Shown here piece by piece: positions 18,021-27,300 of a stretch of 64,000 nt of DNA; the first letter of the stretch is position 1; every line of letters begins with the position of its first letter. The stretch is taken from the NCBI GenBank assembly GCA_019634715.1, contig JAHCAU010000011.1:62001-126000 (forward strand), read 5' to 3'. The position numbers were made by a program, and so were the translations under genes. The stretch is from Lysobacter sp. (GTDB lineage: Bacteria; Pseudomonadota; Gammaproteobacteria; Xanthomonadales; Xanthomonadaceae). The notes beneath the pieces are model-generated. The model did not search any database. It saw only the letters and a list, made by a program, of their open reading frames with translations, and was not told the origin of the DNA.

Positions 18021-20801
18021 TCAATTTCTCGGCTTGTGGTTGCAATTTGGAAAATTGGTACAGCCCAGAAATTGACCGTAGCGACCACTGCGTTGGATGA
18101 TGACACCCTGCTTGCATACCGGGCACCGCCGTTCCTGAATGGGTTCTCCTTCGGTATCGGTCAGGGTTACCCACCCACCTTCCACCAGTTCGTCAAGGAA
18201 GATGGACACTTGGCCTTGGACGGTGAACATCGCCACCGAGCGCCGTGCCCGAGTGAGGGCGACGTAGAACAGTCGCCGCTCTTCGGATAGATAGTAGGCA
18301 TCGCTACCGGGCATGGCCAACGACAACACCGGGTCCTCGCGTCGCAAGTTGGGGAATCCGCGACGTACCATCCCGGGAAGCACCACGTAGTCGGCTTCCA
18401 TGCCTTTGGAGCTGTGCATCGAGAGGAACGTCACCTCCAGTAGATCGCCGAACTCCCGCCGCCAGTGATCCGGAACGTACTGCCTGTCCGCGTTGTAGCG
18501 CCCGAGGATGAACACCGACGCCTTGCCGTTGCGCCCCGGCGGGGCATAGCCTTTCGTGAGGGCGTGATGCAGGTCCGCCAGATGTTTTCGGATGGCATTC
18601 TGAAGCTGGCTCTTGTGCGGTACTTGGAAGGCTTGGAGGACCGGGCCGTAGGCCGGCGTGCTGGATCGCACCTGTTTGCGGATCTGCGATGGATTCTTCG
18701 AGACGAAATGGCTGGACACGTCGCACAGGGCTTGTGGACAGCGGAAGGTCTGCTCCAGTCGCAGTTCCTGACCCTGGCCGCACCAGTCCCGAAAACCCGT
18801 CATCACGGAGACATCCGCGCCGGCAAAGCGATTTATGGATTGCCAATCGTCGCCAACGGCGAACAGATGACGTCCGGGTTCCTTTACCAAGGCGAGGCAT
18901 AGCCGGGCGCGTGCCCAGGAGGCGTCCTGAAATTCATCGGCGAGTACCAGATTGTAGGGCGATAGGTAGCGGCCTTGTTCCAGATGCTCGGCGGCCTGAT
19001 TGAGCATATCCTCGAAGTCGATACCGCGCGCCTTGGCCAGTGCGGCATCCCACGCATCGCGCACAGGACCGGCCAGCTGCAGGAACAGGCGGTGGCGATG
19101 CCGGAAGCTCTCCTCGGGCATCTTCAGTAGCCGCTGCGCCAGATCCTCCTGGCTCAAGCTGTTGCTCTTGGCGTGGCAGATGAAGCTGCGCATGAGCTCG
19201 ACAAGATCGGCATGCTCCAATGGCGCCTTGCCGTTTTCTGGCAGTGGGCGATCCGGATTGGGATCGAGCCGAATGCCCCGCGCCTTGAGCGCCTTGGTCA
19301 GGTGTTTGAACAACTGACCTGTCCACAGTTGATGCGATGACGTCTCGATGCATTCGGTGCCGCGGCGTTGGTGTTCGGCACGCTTCCAGCGCACGCCATC
19401 AAGATAGTTCCTGAATTCCTTTGGGGGCTGGCCGCGTTTGTCGAGCGCGAAATGCTCGTGGTAGAGATCGATCTCGGGATAATAGAAGTCCGGTTGATAT
19501 TGCGAGTGATCCGACGTCGCGGTCTCGAATGCGTAGTCCTGCTCGTAGGCGTATTCGACACCGTTGTAGAACAGCCAATTGGCGATCACGCACTCATCCA
19601 CGCTCTTGACGATCTCGCCGCGGAGGGTGCGCAGGCCCCCGCGCCGTTTTGCGCCGTCCCAGTCATCCTCGGGCGATGGCGCACCGAAACTCGGGGTGTT
19701 GTGGCCGAAGACGAGGCGGAACATGTCCCACTGCGTGCGGAACGATGCGGACCGGTCCTTGAGCTGATCGATCAATTCCCCCAGTTTGCGCAGACCTTCG
19801 GTCTTTTCGCTGCCCCAAGTGGGCACGCGCGGTTTCTTGCCGGTGGCGTGACCAATGATGTGGATGCCCAGCGCGTGGAACGTCATGGCGTCCACAGATA
19901 CCTCTTCCATGCCGAGGCGTTTGAAGGCGCGCTGCGCGCGCTCCTCCAGTTCACCTGCGGCCGATTTGTTGAACGCAAGCAGCACGATCTGCTCCGGAGC
20001 GACCAGCTTGCGGTCAATGGCATAAGCGGCCTTGGCCACCATAGTCGATGTCTTGCCCGAACCGGCAGAGGCGACCACCTGCACGCGGTTGTCGAAACAG
20101 ACGACCGCCCGAGCCTGTTCCTCAGTCAGCGGCTTGCTCTCCACCCGGTCGAACAGGTCCTTGCACGCGGCCAATTCGTCCACTGTGTGCTTTTCATTAC
20201 GGCGCGCCACGGCGCCCGGCAGGTCGGCTAGCCAAAGGGCCACCGCTCGGTCTGCTTCCTCCAGGTCCTCGCCCAGAGATGCGCGGATATCAGCATCGGC
20301 CAGCAGTTCCTGAAGTTCTGCGATCGACATGGCGAGCGCGGGCTTGGAGTCGATGAATGCCTGCAGGTGTTCGTGAGTGATCCACCGACGCTGTGCGTTG
20401 GCGCGGCCGACCACGGCGAACACATCGTGGCGCCAAGTCTGGATGCGAGCCAGGGCATCTTGGAACCGTTCCCGGCGCGTCGCGCGGCGCTCGACCTCGG
20501 CGCGACGCTCGGCCTCCAGCCGTTGCTGCACCACCACCGCCTCAATGGCCGCCGCGATCTCTGAACCGTGGCGGTTCGGGATGCCATCGACCATGACTTC
20601 GCCGGGGAGGCCCGGATACAACGTCAGATCGGTCCAGAAAATTCCCTGATGGATATGAAGGGGCGACGCCCCCTCAATGACGGCTTGGTACCGCTGCCCA
20701 TGCAGTACCAAGTCAATGCGGTTGTTGCCGAGCCGAAGGGTCCAGTCTCCTGAGCCTGTGAATTTTCGTCCCCAGGAAGTGGGTCCCCATTCCATTGCCA
20801 T
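18021..20801 (-). CDS. UvrD/HelD-type superfamily 1 helicase with C-terminal topoisomerase-like zinc ribbon
   Basis: 926-residue ATP-dependent helicase similar to DNA helicase IV. The N-terminal about 230 residues include a long charged coiled region (90-130). Motif Q/I follows: KPLTEEQARAVV then the Walker A ASAGSGKT (245-252). Later motifs are NLVLADEFQDAS (motif II) and SMHSSKGMEADYVVLPG and LFYVALTRARRSV (motifs V/VI). The C-terminus is a four-Cys ribbon (CPVCKQG, then CTNFPNC) like those of topoisomerase I, likely for DNA binding. It is the last gene of the recombinase module. Such helicases occur in mobile and defence islands. Confidence 0.92.
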   Translation of the reverse strand: MAMEWGPTSWGRKFTGSGDWTLRLGNNRIDLVLHGQRYQAVIEGASPLHIHQGIFWTDLTLYPGLPGEVMVDGIPNRHGSEIAAAIEAVVVQQRLEAERRAEVERRATRRERFQDALARIQTWRHDVFAVVGRANAQRRWITHEHLQAFIDSKPALAMSIAELQELLADADIRASLGEDLEEADRAVALWLADLPGAVARRNEKHTVDELAACKDLFDRVESKPLTEEQARAVVCFDNRVQVVASAGSGKTSTMVAKAAYAIDRKLVAPEQIVLLAFNKSAAGELEERAQRAFKRLGMEEVSVDAMTFHALGIHIIGHATGKKPRVPTWGSEKTEGLRKLGELIDQLKDRSASFRTQWDMFRLVFGHNTPSFGAPSPEDDWDGAKRRGGLRTLRGEIVKSVDECVIANWLFYNGVEYAYEQDYAFETATSDHSQYQPDFYYPEIDLYHEHFALDKRGQPPKEFRNYLDGVRWKRAEHQRRGTECIETSSHQLWTGQLFKHLTKALKARGIRLDPNPDRPLPENGKAPLEHADLVELMRSFICHAKSNSLSQEDLAQRLLKMPEESFRHRHRLFLQLAGPVRDAWDAALAKARGIDFEDMLNQAAEHLEQGRYLSPYNLVLADEFQDASWARARLCLALVKEPGRHLFAVGDDWQSINRFAGADVSVMTGFRDWCGQGQELRLEQTFRCPQALCDVSSHFVSKNPSQIRKQVRSSTPAYGPVLQAFQVPHKSQLQNAIRKHLADLHHALTKGYAPPGRNGKASVFILGRYNADRQYVPDHWRREFGDLLEVTFLSMHSSKGMEADYVVLPGMVRRGFPNLRREDPVLSLAMPGSDAYYLSEERRLFYVALTRARRSVAMFTVQGQVSIFLDELVEGGWVTLTDTEGEPIQERRCPVCKQGVIIQRSGRYGQFLGCTNFPNCNHKPRN

Positions 20802-20810
20802 CCGTGCGTC

Positions 20811-20930
20811 TCACTGGCGGGGTGGCCCGCTCTGTCTGCTGGTCGTGTAGCAAAGGTAGAGGACGAGAATGCCCTTCCACAACCGGACGCACAGGTCGAG
20901 GCGTTTCAGTCCACTGAGCTTGCTCGTCAC
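20811..20930 (-). CDS. Possible 39-residue protein, GTG start, coupled to the ParB-like gene
   Basis: A 40-codon frame starts with GTG at 20930, overlapping the TGA of the upstream gene (GTGA), and ends nine bases before the helicase ATG. The product (VTSKLSGLKRLDLCVRLWKG, then a hydrophobic ILVLYLCY segment) matches nothing I know. The tight overlap is the only support, and it could be a chance frame. Confidence 0.3.
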   Translation of the reverse strand: MTSKLSGLKRLDLCVRLWKGILVLYLCYTTSRQSGPPRQ

Positions 20931-21346
20931 CGGCGTTGATCTTCCCACAGCATCGGCGGGTTGATCGAGAGAGCGTGCAGCCGGACACCGTCCGGCAGTT
21001 CCTCGCTCAGGATTGCGTCGACGATGTCCGGCGCCAGCAGCGTCAGGTTGATGTGCCGGGCCACGTAACTGTGATCGGTCCCCTCGCGGCGGGCGATCTC
21101 GCTCATCGAGACCGCTTCGCCCGCCTCCAGCATCCTGAGCCAGCGGTGGCCACGGGCCAGTGCCAGTTGAAGCGGCGTGGCGCCTGTTCGAGTCCGGCTT
21201 TTGGACTCGAACTCGGAGCCTTGGGGTATGACCACCCTCCGCCCGCTGCGCCGCCGGAGGGCGATCGGGATGTTCAGGGTCATTCCGCCGTCGCTGGCAA
21301 CCACCTCGACCGCCGGCCCGGACACCTCCAGCGTCGGCCCCTTCAT
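20927..21346 (-). CDS. ParB/KorB-like helix-turn-helix protein of the recombinase module
   Basis: 139-residue protein. Residues 60-115 contain a helix-turn-helix typical of ParB/KorB-like proteins (AVSMSEIARREGTDHSYVARHINLTLLAPDIVDAIL). The N-terminal half is a beta-rich segment. Its ATG overlaps the recombinase stop (ATGA), and its stop overlaps a possible 39-codon frame. Proteins like this commonly follow large serine recombinases paired with DUF2924 genes in proteobacterial elements; a role in element regulation or partition is inferred. Confidence 0.75.
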   Translation of the reverse strand: MKGPTLEVSGPAVEVVASDGGMTLNIPIALRRRSGRRVVIPQGSEFESKSRTRTGATPLQLALARGHRWLRMLEAGEAVSMSEIARREGTDHSYVARHINLTLLAPDIVDAILSEELPDGVRLHALSINPPMLWEDQRR

Positions 21347-22686
21347 GGCGCCGCCCCGGCGGCCGGACGAGCGTCGGCGGCGAGGGTTCCGATCCCGCCG
21401 GGTCGGAGCCGCAGTTCCAGGTTCGTCGGCGTGACGATGACCCGCTCGACCAGTAGCCGGACCAGTCGCTGCTGCTCGGCCGGGAAGAGTTGCTCCCATA
21501 CACGGTCGACCTGCGTCATCGCGACCGTCACCTGCGCATCGTCCAGGGTCGGGTCGAGCGCAACCGCCTGCGGGATCATCGCTTCAATCATCTCAGGTGC
21601 TCGCAACACCCGCCGTAGCTGTGCGACGACCGCCCCCTCCAATTCGCCGGCCGGCAGGCGCGGCAGGCCGGACGTGCCCGGCCCCTCGTGCGTGTCGCGC
21701 GTGCTCAGGTAGTAGCGGTAGGTGCGGCCGTTGGCCTTGGTCGTGTGCCACGGCGACAGGGCGCGGCCGTCGGGGCCGGTCAGCAGGCCCTTCAGCAGGA
21801 ACTCCACCTTGCCCCGGCGCGAGGCACCTGCGCGGACCCGGCCGTTGACCTGCAGGAGCGCGTGCGCCTCATTCCACAGGGTGCGTTCGATGATCGGCGC
21901 ATGCGTGTTCTCGAAATACTGGTCGCGGTGCTTCATTTCACCGAGATAGGTCCGGCAGTGCAGAATCTTGTGGACCGAACTTTTGTCGTGGAGTTGCCCG
22001 ACCAGCACCCTACCCGCCTTGGTCGTCCATGTCTTGTTGCACCAGCCGCGCGAGCGGACGTCCTGTACGACCTTCAGGATTGACCGTAGTTCGACGAAGC
22101 GCCGGAAAATCGTTCTGACCTGTTCAGCTTCCGCGTCGTTGATCGCCAGTCGTCGATCCTTCACGTCGTAGCCGAGAGGCGGGATGCCGTGCATCCACAA
22201 ACCCTTCTTCTTGCTGGCCACGAACTTGTCGCGGATTCGTTCCGCCGTGAGTTCGCGCTCGAACTGAGCAAATGTCAGCAGGATGTTCAGCAGCATCCGA
22301 CCCATGGCATCGGTGGTATTGAACTGCTGGGTCACAGACACGAAAGTCACCCCATGCCTGTCGAAGACCTTGACCAATTCGGCGAAGTCGTAGAGTGATC
22401 GACTCAGGCGATCGATCTTGTACGCGACAACGATGTCGATCTGCCCCGCCTCGATGTCCGCGAGGAGGCGCTGCAGGGCTGGTCGCTGCAGCGAACCTCC
22501 CGAGAAACCGGCGTCATCGTAGTCATCGGCGACCGGAATCCAGCCTTCGGCACGTCGACTCGCGATGTAGGCGGCACCCGCATCTCGCTGCGCGTCGATC
22601 GAGGTGTACTCCAGATCGAGACCATCTTCGGTCGATTTCCGAGTGTACACCGCGCATCTCAGTCGTCTAGTTGTGAGAGCACTCAT
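21343..22686 (-). CDS. Large serine recombinase (site-specific integrase type)
   Basis: 447-residue recombinase that would cut and rejoin DNA through a Ser-linked intermediate. The N-terminal resolvase domain shows YTRKSTEDG with the nucleophile Ser18, then DAGFSGGSLQRPALQRLLADI and YKIDRLSRSLYDF with the catalytic Arg cluster. A recombinase domain follows (GLWMHGIPPLGYDV, then a Cys-containing region HCRTYLGEMKHR), and a C-terminal coiled segment. ATGA overlaps link it to both neighbours. It is the likely mobility enzyme of the 17.9-23.2 kb element. No att site pair could be identified by eye. Confidence 0.93.
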   Translation of the reverse strand: MSALTTRRLRCAVYTRKSTEDGLDLEYTSIDAQRDAGAAYIASRRAEGWIPVADDYDDAGFSGGSLQRPALQRLLADIEAGQIDIVVAYKIDRLSRSLYDFAELVKVFDRHGVTFVSVTQQFNTTDAMGRMLLNILLTFAQFERELTAERIRDKFVASKKKGLWMHGIPPLGYDVKDRRLAINDAEAEQVRTIFRRFVELRSILKVVQDVRSRGWCNKTWTTKAGRVLVGQLHDKSSVHKILHCRTYLGEMKHRDQYFENTHAPIIERTLWNEAHALLQVNGRVRAGASRRGKVEFLLKGLLTGPDGRALSPWHTTKANGRTYRYYLSTRDTHEGPGTSGLPRLPAGELEGAVVAQLRRVLRAPEMIEAMIPQAVALDPTLDDAQVTVAMTQVDRVWEQLFPAEQQRLVRLLVERVIVTPTNLELRLRPGGIGTLAADARPAAGAAP

Positions 22687-23153
22687 CGGGCACGACCCTT
22701 GCGCAAGCCGAAGAATGCGGGGCCGCTCCACCGGGTGCCCGTGATCTCCCGGGCGATCATCGACAGGCTAGGGTAGCGCTTGCCGCCATAGTCGAACTCG
22801 CCATCGGGCATTACTAGCACCCGATGCTCAGCACCGTCGTAGATGCGCACAAGTTCTGTCCCAGCGATGGGAACGACGCCAACCCGATGTCGCGTGAGTG
22901 TGCCGGTAGCCATTAGTTCGTCGATGCGCCGCTGGTTGCGCTCAAGCAACGCGCGGTTCGACTTCGCAAACTCGATCTCCTGCCAGCGGTAGGCAATTCG
23001 CTTCTCGACGAAGCGTCGATTGGCGACGTGCGGATCGCTGCCGAAGAGTCGGCGCCATTCTTTGGTGAGGTTGCTCCACGACCAGTTCGCCAGGTCGTCG
23101 ATACGCGCGGCCATCGATGCGGTTGCCGCCGCGGTAGGGATAGATTGTGTCAT
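22683..23153 (-). CDS. DUF2924 protein, first gene of the recombinase module
   Basis: 156-residue protein of the DUF2924 family (NWSWSNLTKEWRRLFGSDPH, later YRWQEIEF and the C-terminal YPSLSMIAREITGTRWSGPAFFGL). Family members are found almost only next to serine recombinases and are thought to assist them; that function is not established. The C-terminal segment resembles a SeqA/winged module common in phage elements. Its stop overlaps the recombinase ATG. The promoter-like repeat element at 23183-23213 lies 29 bases ahead of its ATG. Confidence 0.85.
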   Translation of the reverse strand: MTQSIPTAAATASMAARIDDLANWSWSNLTKEWRRLFGSDPHVANRRFVEKRIAYRWQEIEFAKSNRALLERNQRRIDELMATGTLTRHRVGVVPIAGTELVRIYDGAEHRVLVMPDGEFDYGGKRYPSLSMIAREITGTRWSGPAFFGLRKGRAR

Positions 23154-23160
23154 GCCTGTG

Positions 23161-23179
23161 GACTCCGGTTGGTGGAGTC
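23161..23179 (-). promoter_or_regulatory. Leader hairpin of the recombinase operon
   Basis: GACTCC and GGAGTC pair perfectly around GGTTGGT, between the repeat element and the DUF2924 start codon. If the element is the promoter, this hairpin would sit in the short leader and could mask or expose the ribosome-binding site. Confidence 0.35.
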
Positions 23180-23182
23180 CAC

Positions 23183-23213
23183 ATGGACGCGCTGTGTCGC
23201 GACAAAGCCAAGA
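23183..23213 (-). promoter_or_regulatory. Diverged copy (11th) of the 31-bp promoter-like element
   Basis: In the leftward sense it reads CTTGGCTTT, six variable bases, then ACACAGCGCGTCCATG. It has the same length and spacing as the ten prophage copies but three to four changes. TTGGCT and GTCCAT are 17 bases apart. It lies 29 bases before the DUF2924 start, as in the prophage cassettes. Confidence 0.65.
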
Positions 23214-23516
23214 CCAACCGGAGAGGCCGCGTCGACGGCACCGTCTCGCGCATTGCCGCCACGCAAGCGGCACAAGCCAAACGCCAGGAGGGTGGCGGCC
23301 TCTGCTCGCCGCTGTGGCGGCGTCATGCGTGCCGGGTCATGGAGGTTGGAAGGGATCATGGTGTGCACACTGGAATGTCAAACCAGTGGGCAGTGTGTCC
23401 CTGCAATCATTTCGCTGTATCGCAACGCGACGTAGCGACAGCGAATCAGGCAGATGCCGAACCTTTCAGACCTATGCTCCGTGCTTTGCACAGAACACAG
23501 TCACCGTCCGGACGAA
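23214..23516. other. Intergenic stretch between recombinase module and H-NS gene
   Basis: About 300 bases with no convincing gene. Open frames here are rich in rare arrangements and overlap each other. The right end of the recombinase element may lie in this stretch, but I could not find a matching short repeat at the 17.9 kb side. Confidence 0.35.
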
Positions 23517-23909
23517 TCAGCCGGGGAACTTCGGGAACCGGTCATTCGGATTCTTCGCCTTCCACTGCTTGTGCGCAGCCGAGCCTTCATACGCCGCGAA
23601 GGCGCGAGGCATCCTCCCCCGGCCGCTCCAGGTTTCGCCGGTATGCGGGAGCCAGTACTTAGGCGCGATCTCTCCGGCGACCGACTTCTTGGTCTTCGGA
23701 GGCGCTCTCTCACTTACGGCTGCGACTATGTCGGCTCTCTGTTTCGAGGTGAACTGCGAACAGAACTGGCTGAGCAGCTTCATCACTTCTGAGAACGCGT
23801 CTTCCGCAGCTTTGCGGCGCAACATTGTCTCTTGCTCTTGCAGCTTCCGAAGCTCCTCTTCAAGCTTAGCCTTTGCCGACAGAACGGAATCTAGGGTAGG
23901 TGCATTCAT
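23517..23909 (-). CDS. H-NS-family nucleoid protein
   Basis: 130-residue DNA-binding protein. The first 60 residues form a coiled coil for oligomerisation (SVLSAKAKLEEELRKLQEQETMLRRKAAEDAF). The C-terminal DNA-binding domain shows KYWLPHTGETWSGRGRMPRAFAAYE, the H-NS core (TWSGRGRxP) that inserts into the minor groove of AT-rich DNA. ATG 23909 (MNAPTLDSVLS) is preferred because it starts at the coiled coil. Lying beside the Rhs locus and AT-richer DNA, it may silence imported genes, which is the usual role of such proteins; that link is inference. Confidence 0.85.
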   Translation of the reverse strand: MNAPTLDSVLSAKAKLEEELRKLQEQETMLRRKAAEDAFSEVMKLLSQFCSQFTSKQRADIVAAVSERAPPKTKKSVAGEIAPKYWLPHTGETWSGRGRMPRAFAAYEGSAAHKQWKAKNPNDRFPKFPG

Positions 23910-23999
23910 TGAATCACTGTCTCGCGACTTTCTGGTAGCAAGTTGGCCTAGAAGCAATCTTAAGCCAAATAACGACCTGCATGGAACTGCTCAATAAAC

Positions 24000-24028
24000 A
24001 AGCCATGGCGCCCCTGGCACCATGGCTT
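24000..24028 (-). terminator. Terminator of the rhs-immunity unit
   Basis: AAGCCATGG pairs perfectly with CCATGGCTT around 11 bases. In the leftward direction it is followed by GTTTATT. It lies 17 bases past the stop of the small gene after rhs. Confidence 0.65.
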
Positions 24029-24045
24029 GGAGAGTACCTAGTAGT

Positions 24046-24342
24046 TCAATTTTCTGATCTTGATCCCAAGATATCTGTCCACTCGGAGGGCGCCGCAAGA
24101 ATGGCCTGCCTCAATGGCCATCCGGGCGCCTCTTCGAGGATATGAACAAGCGTCCAAGCAATGCCATAGCAATCGTCAGGCCCAAGAAGCTTAGCAAGCG
24201 CTATGGCCTCTTCGTCAGTTACTGGCCTTTCCACATCCGAGAGCAACGATTGGAATTGTTCAAGGAATTCCGGCTCTGCTTCATCAGCTCTCGGCAGAGC
24301 ACCCAAAATTACAAGGTCGGAAACTTTAATCTGCATGGTCAA
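24046..24342 (-). CDS. Probable immunity protein for the Rhs toxin
   Basis: 98-residue acidic soluble protein, mostly helical by appearance (EFLEQFQSLLSDVERPVTDEEAIALAKLLGPDDCYGIAWTLVHILEEAPGWPL). It starts eight bases after the end of the rhs gene. Position, size and acidity are typical of immunity proteins that neutralise the C-terminal toxin of the adjacent Rhs protein. The YGIAWTLVHILEEAP pattern resembles HEAT-like immunity proteins. No direct family proof; the role rests mainly on synteny. A start two codons later (MQIKVS) is also possible. Confidence 0.65.
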   Translation of the reverse strand: MTMQIKVSDLVILGALPRADEAEPEFLEQFQSLLSDVERPVTDEEAIALAKLLGPDDCYGIAWTLVHILEEAPGWPLRQAILAAPSEWTDILGSRSEN

Positions 24343-24350
24343 TTCACATC

Positions 24351-27300
24351 CTATGGTTTAGAGATCAATCCTGGGAAGTTGGTCCTATAGTATTGAATAA
24401 GGTTTCGTAATCCCTGATTGTACTCACCAGGCGCGATTCTACGGATGTCTCTTATATCCCTTGCCAGTACATCACGGAATCCCATCCCGGCTTCACTTCT
24501 CATCGTGAGCGCCCCGCGATATCCGTAGGTCCGAGTTAGAATATGCTGAGCTTCGGGCATCATCAATGCCCCGCCTTCTGCGCGGCTTGTAAATTGGGCG
24601 GCAGTCTGAGGCATGTGATGAGGCGTGAGTTTATCACCCTTGACGCCTCTCGAAGCCAACTCTGAGAATCGTCCAGACTCCCCCTTTGACACCGGATTGC
24701 AAGGACCTGATCCAGCAGCTTTCTTCCGAACAGCCTGCGCTGCAGCTTTCGCTGCTTTTGCTGCTTTTGCTGCTCTATACGCCTGCCTCTGCGCTATTCT
24801 GACAGCTGCATTTGCTCCGAGGTGGATTCCAAGCCTGGGCAGGACATATCGAGCGCCATGCCTAAGAACAAGTCCAGCAATCAAGCCATCTGGGTCGTCG
24901 TACATTAGAGGTGAAGCAGCAGCATAACCATACGTGCTATTGCCACCACTGAGACCAATCGGGTCAGACTCGACGTAACGGCCAGTAGTCGGGTCGTAGT
25001 CCCGGAAGTAGTTGTAGTTCAGGCCCGCCGAACTGTCGTACCTCTGCCCAGGGAAGCGCATGTCGAATACCAACGTGCTGCCATCTCCATCCGCATCCTC
25101 GTTGGGCACGCTATCGCCAAACGGTTCGTCGGCCGCCTCCCAGCGCCAGACTGCGACATTGCGAGTCGGATCGATCACGACACGGGGGGTGCCGAGTGCA
25201 TCGGCTTCGATGTAGTACAGCTTCTGGTTTGCGCCAGCGCCCACCAGCAAGCCGACAGGCAGCTCGTCCAGCCACACAACCTGCTGAATGGGCTGTCCAT
25301 TGACATCGTAGTCGCCCACCCACTTGCCGTCTTCGTCATAGAGTGTGGTGATCGCGACGCCGCTGCCGTAGCGATAGACCCGCTCGTCCAGGCCGTTGTA
25401 CAGGTAGTTCATCACCACTGCACCATCGTGCTTGACTGCACGCATGCGGTTGGCATCGTCGTAGACGAACTCTCGTGCAACTGCAGGTGCGGCGGCGGCC
25501 GAGTTCGAAGTCAATCCTGCGCTTTCAGTTTCTCCAGGCGGCGGATCCCCGGGGCCAGGGTGGCCCGGGCCTGGCTGTTCCTCCATGCAGTCAGCACACT
25601 CTCCGGGCGGCGCTCCTTGACTGGAGGCGCCGATCAACGTGGTGTTGCCCGCAGCATCGTACTGCCTGGCGATGCCTCCCACGCTCGCAAGCCAGTGCTT
25701 GCCGGTAGCATAGGTGTAGCCTTGCGCCGTCGTGCCGACCGTTCGACTGGTCCGATTGCCGGTAGCGTCATAGTCGTACGCGTGCAGGACGTTACCGGTG
25801 GCTCCGTCTCGGCTTTGCTTGAGCCGGTCCATCCCGTCGTACAGATAGCGGCGGCGCGCTGGCTGCGTCAGATTCGCACCATGCAGCGATTCCAGATTGC
25901 CGGCAGCATCGAAACGGTAGCCGATGTCGATTCCGCCGACGCCGGCATCGCGAATTGATTCGGGCTGATAGTTGAGGTCGAAGCTGCGGATCAGCTGCCG
26001 ACCATTGCCGAACGTCCAGCCCGTGACCGGCCCGAACGGAGCATAGCTGCCTGAGTGCAGCAAGACCTGAGATGTTCCGTTCGCCAGGGTTACGCGAAGC
26101 TCTTTCGGCCGCATCTGCGCATCGCGCACAATGCGCATCGCGCTACCGTCCGGATAGGTCATGCCGATCATCTGGTTACCGGGCGGGGGATTGATCACCA
26201 CATAGTCCTGGCCTGGCAGCCGGCCCTGCGGATCCGTGTGGTGATATCGCAGGACATAGGTCCGCCCCTGCGTCATCTGCAGCTTGCGCGATACGTTGCC
26301 ATAGCGGTCGTAGCAGTAGTCCGTTGCCCCGCTGGCGTCGACGACCCGGGTCAGCCGCCCCTTGGCGAACTTTTCTCCCCAGTAGCATTCCGTTGAGGCG
26401 AGGTCATAGCTGTAGGTGACATTGCGACTGCTGTCCGGATACGAGACCGATGTCAGGCGATTGAGCACATCATGGCCGTAGGTCGCGGTTACTCCGCGTG
26501 CGTCGGTTTTGCTTTGCAGGTTTCCGGCAGGATCATAGACAAAGACAGTCTGCCCCGTGTCCGGGCTCTGCTGAGTCGTCAGTTCACCGAAGCCGTTATA
26601 GATGTAGGTCGTGGACTTCCCGTTCGGATCCAGGACCTGGGTCACCCTGTCAAGTGCGTCGTACCGATACTGGGTGAGGGCGGCCACACCGTCCGAATCC
26701 TGCAGCGTGCTGCGAAGACGGCCCAGCGGATCGTACTCATGCCCGGTCTTCCTCGCCAGCGGATCGGTGACCAGCGCAAGGTTGTCGTCGGCGTCGTACC
26801 TGAAAACTGTCGCGTGCTGGTTGGCATCGACCTGACGCTCCAGTCGGCCGAGGGTGTCGTACAGCCGGGTCATTCCAAGGCGAAGGGTGCCGGAAGGATC
26901 GCGAAGCTCCTCGCCGACGCGGTCGCCCGCCGAGTTCAAGGTGTAGACGACCCTATTTCCTGCTGCGTCCTGCACAGCGGTCAATCGTTGCGCAGGATCA
27001 TACTCGAACCGCGTGAACGAACCGTCCGGCATCAGGACACGATGGACAGTCCCGGTGGGGTTGTATTCGACCCGGGTGATTCGATCGTCGGCTTCGCTGC
27101 CGTCGATCGATCCTCTGATCTTGCTTGCCACAACGCGTCCACGTGGGTCGTATTCGAGATCGGTGACGACACCGGTCGAGTCACGCACCGACAGTGGGCG
27201 GCCGGCGCCATCGTAACGAAGGTTCTCCTCGATATGACCAAGCGCGTTGATCGTCCGCCACAGGTCGCCCTTGCGATAGGGGCACGTCTCGGGCTGGGAT

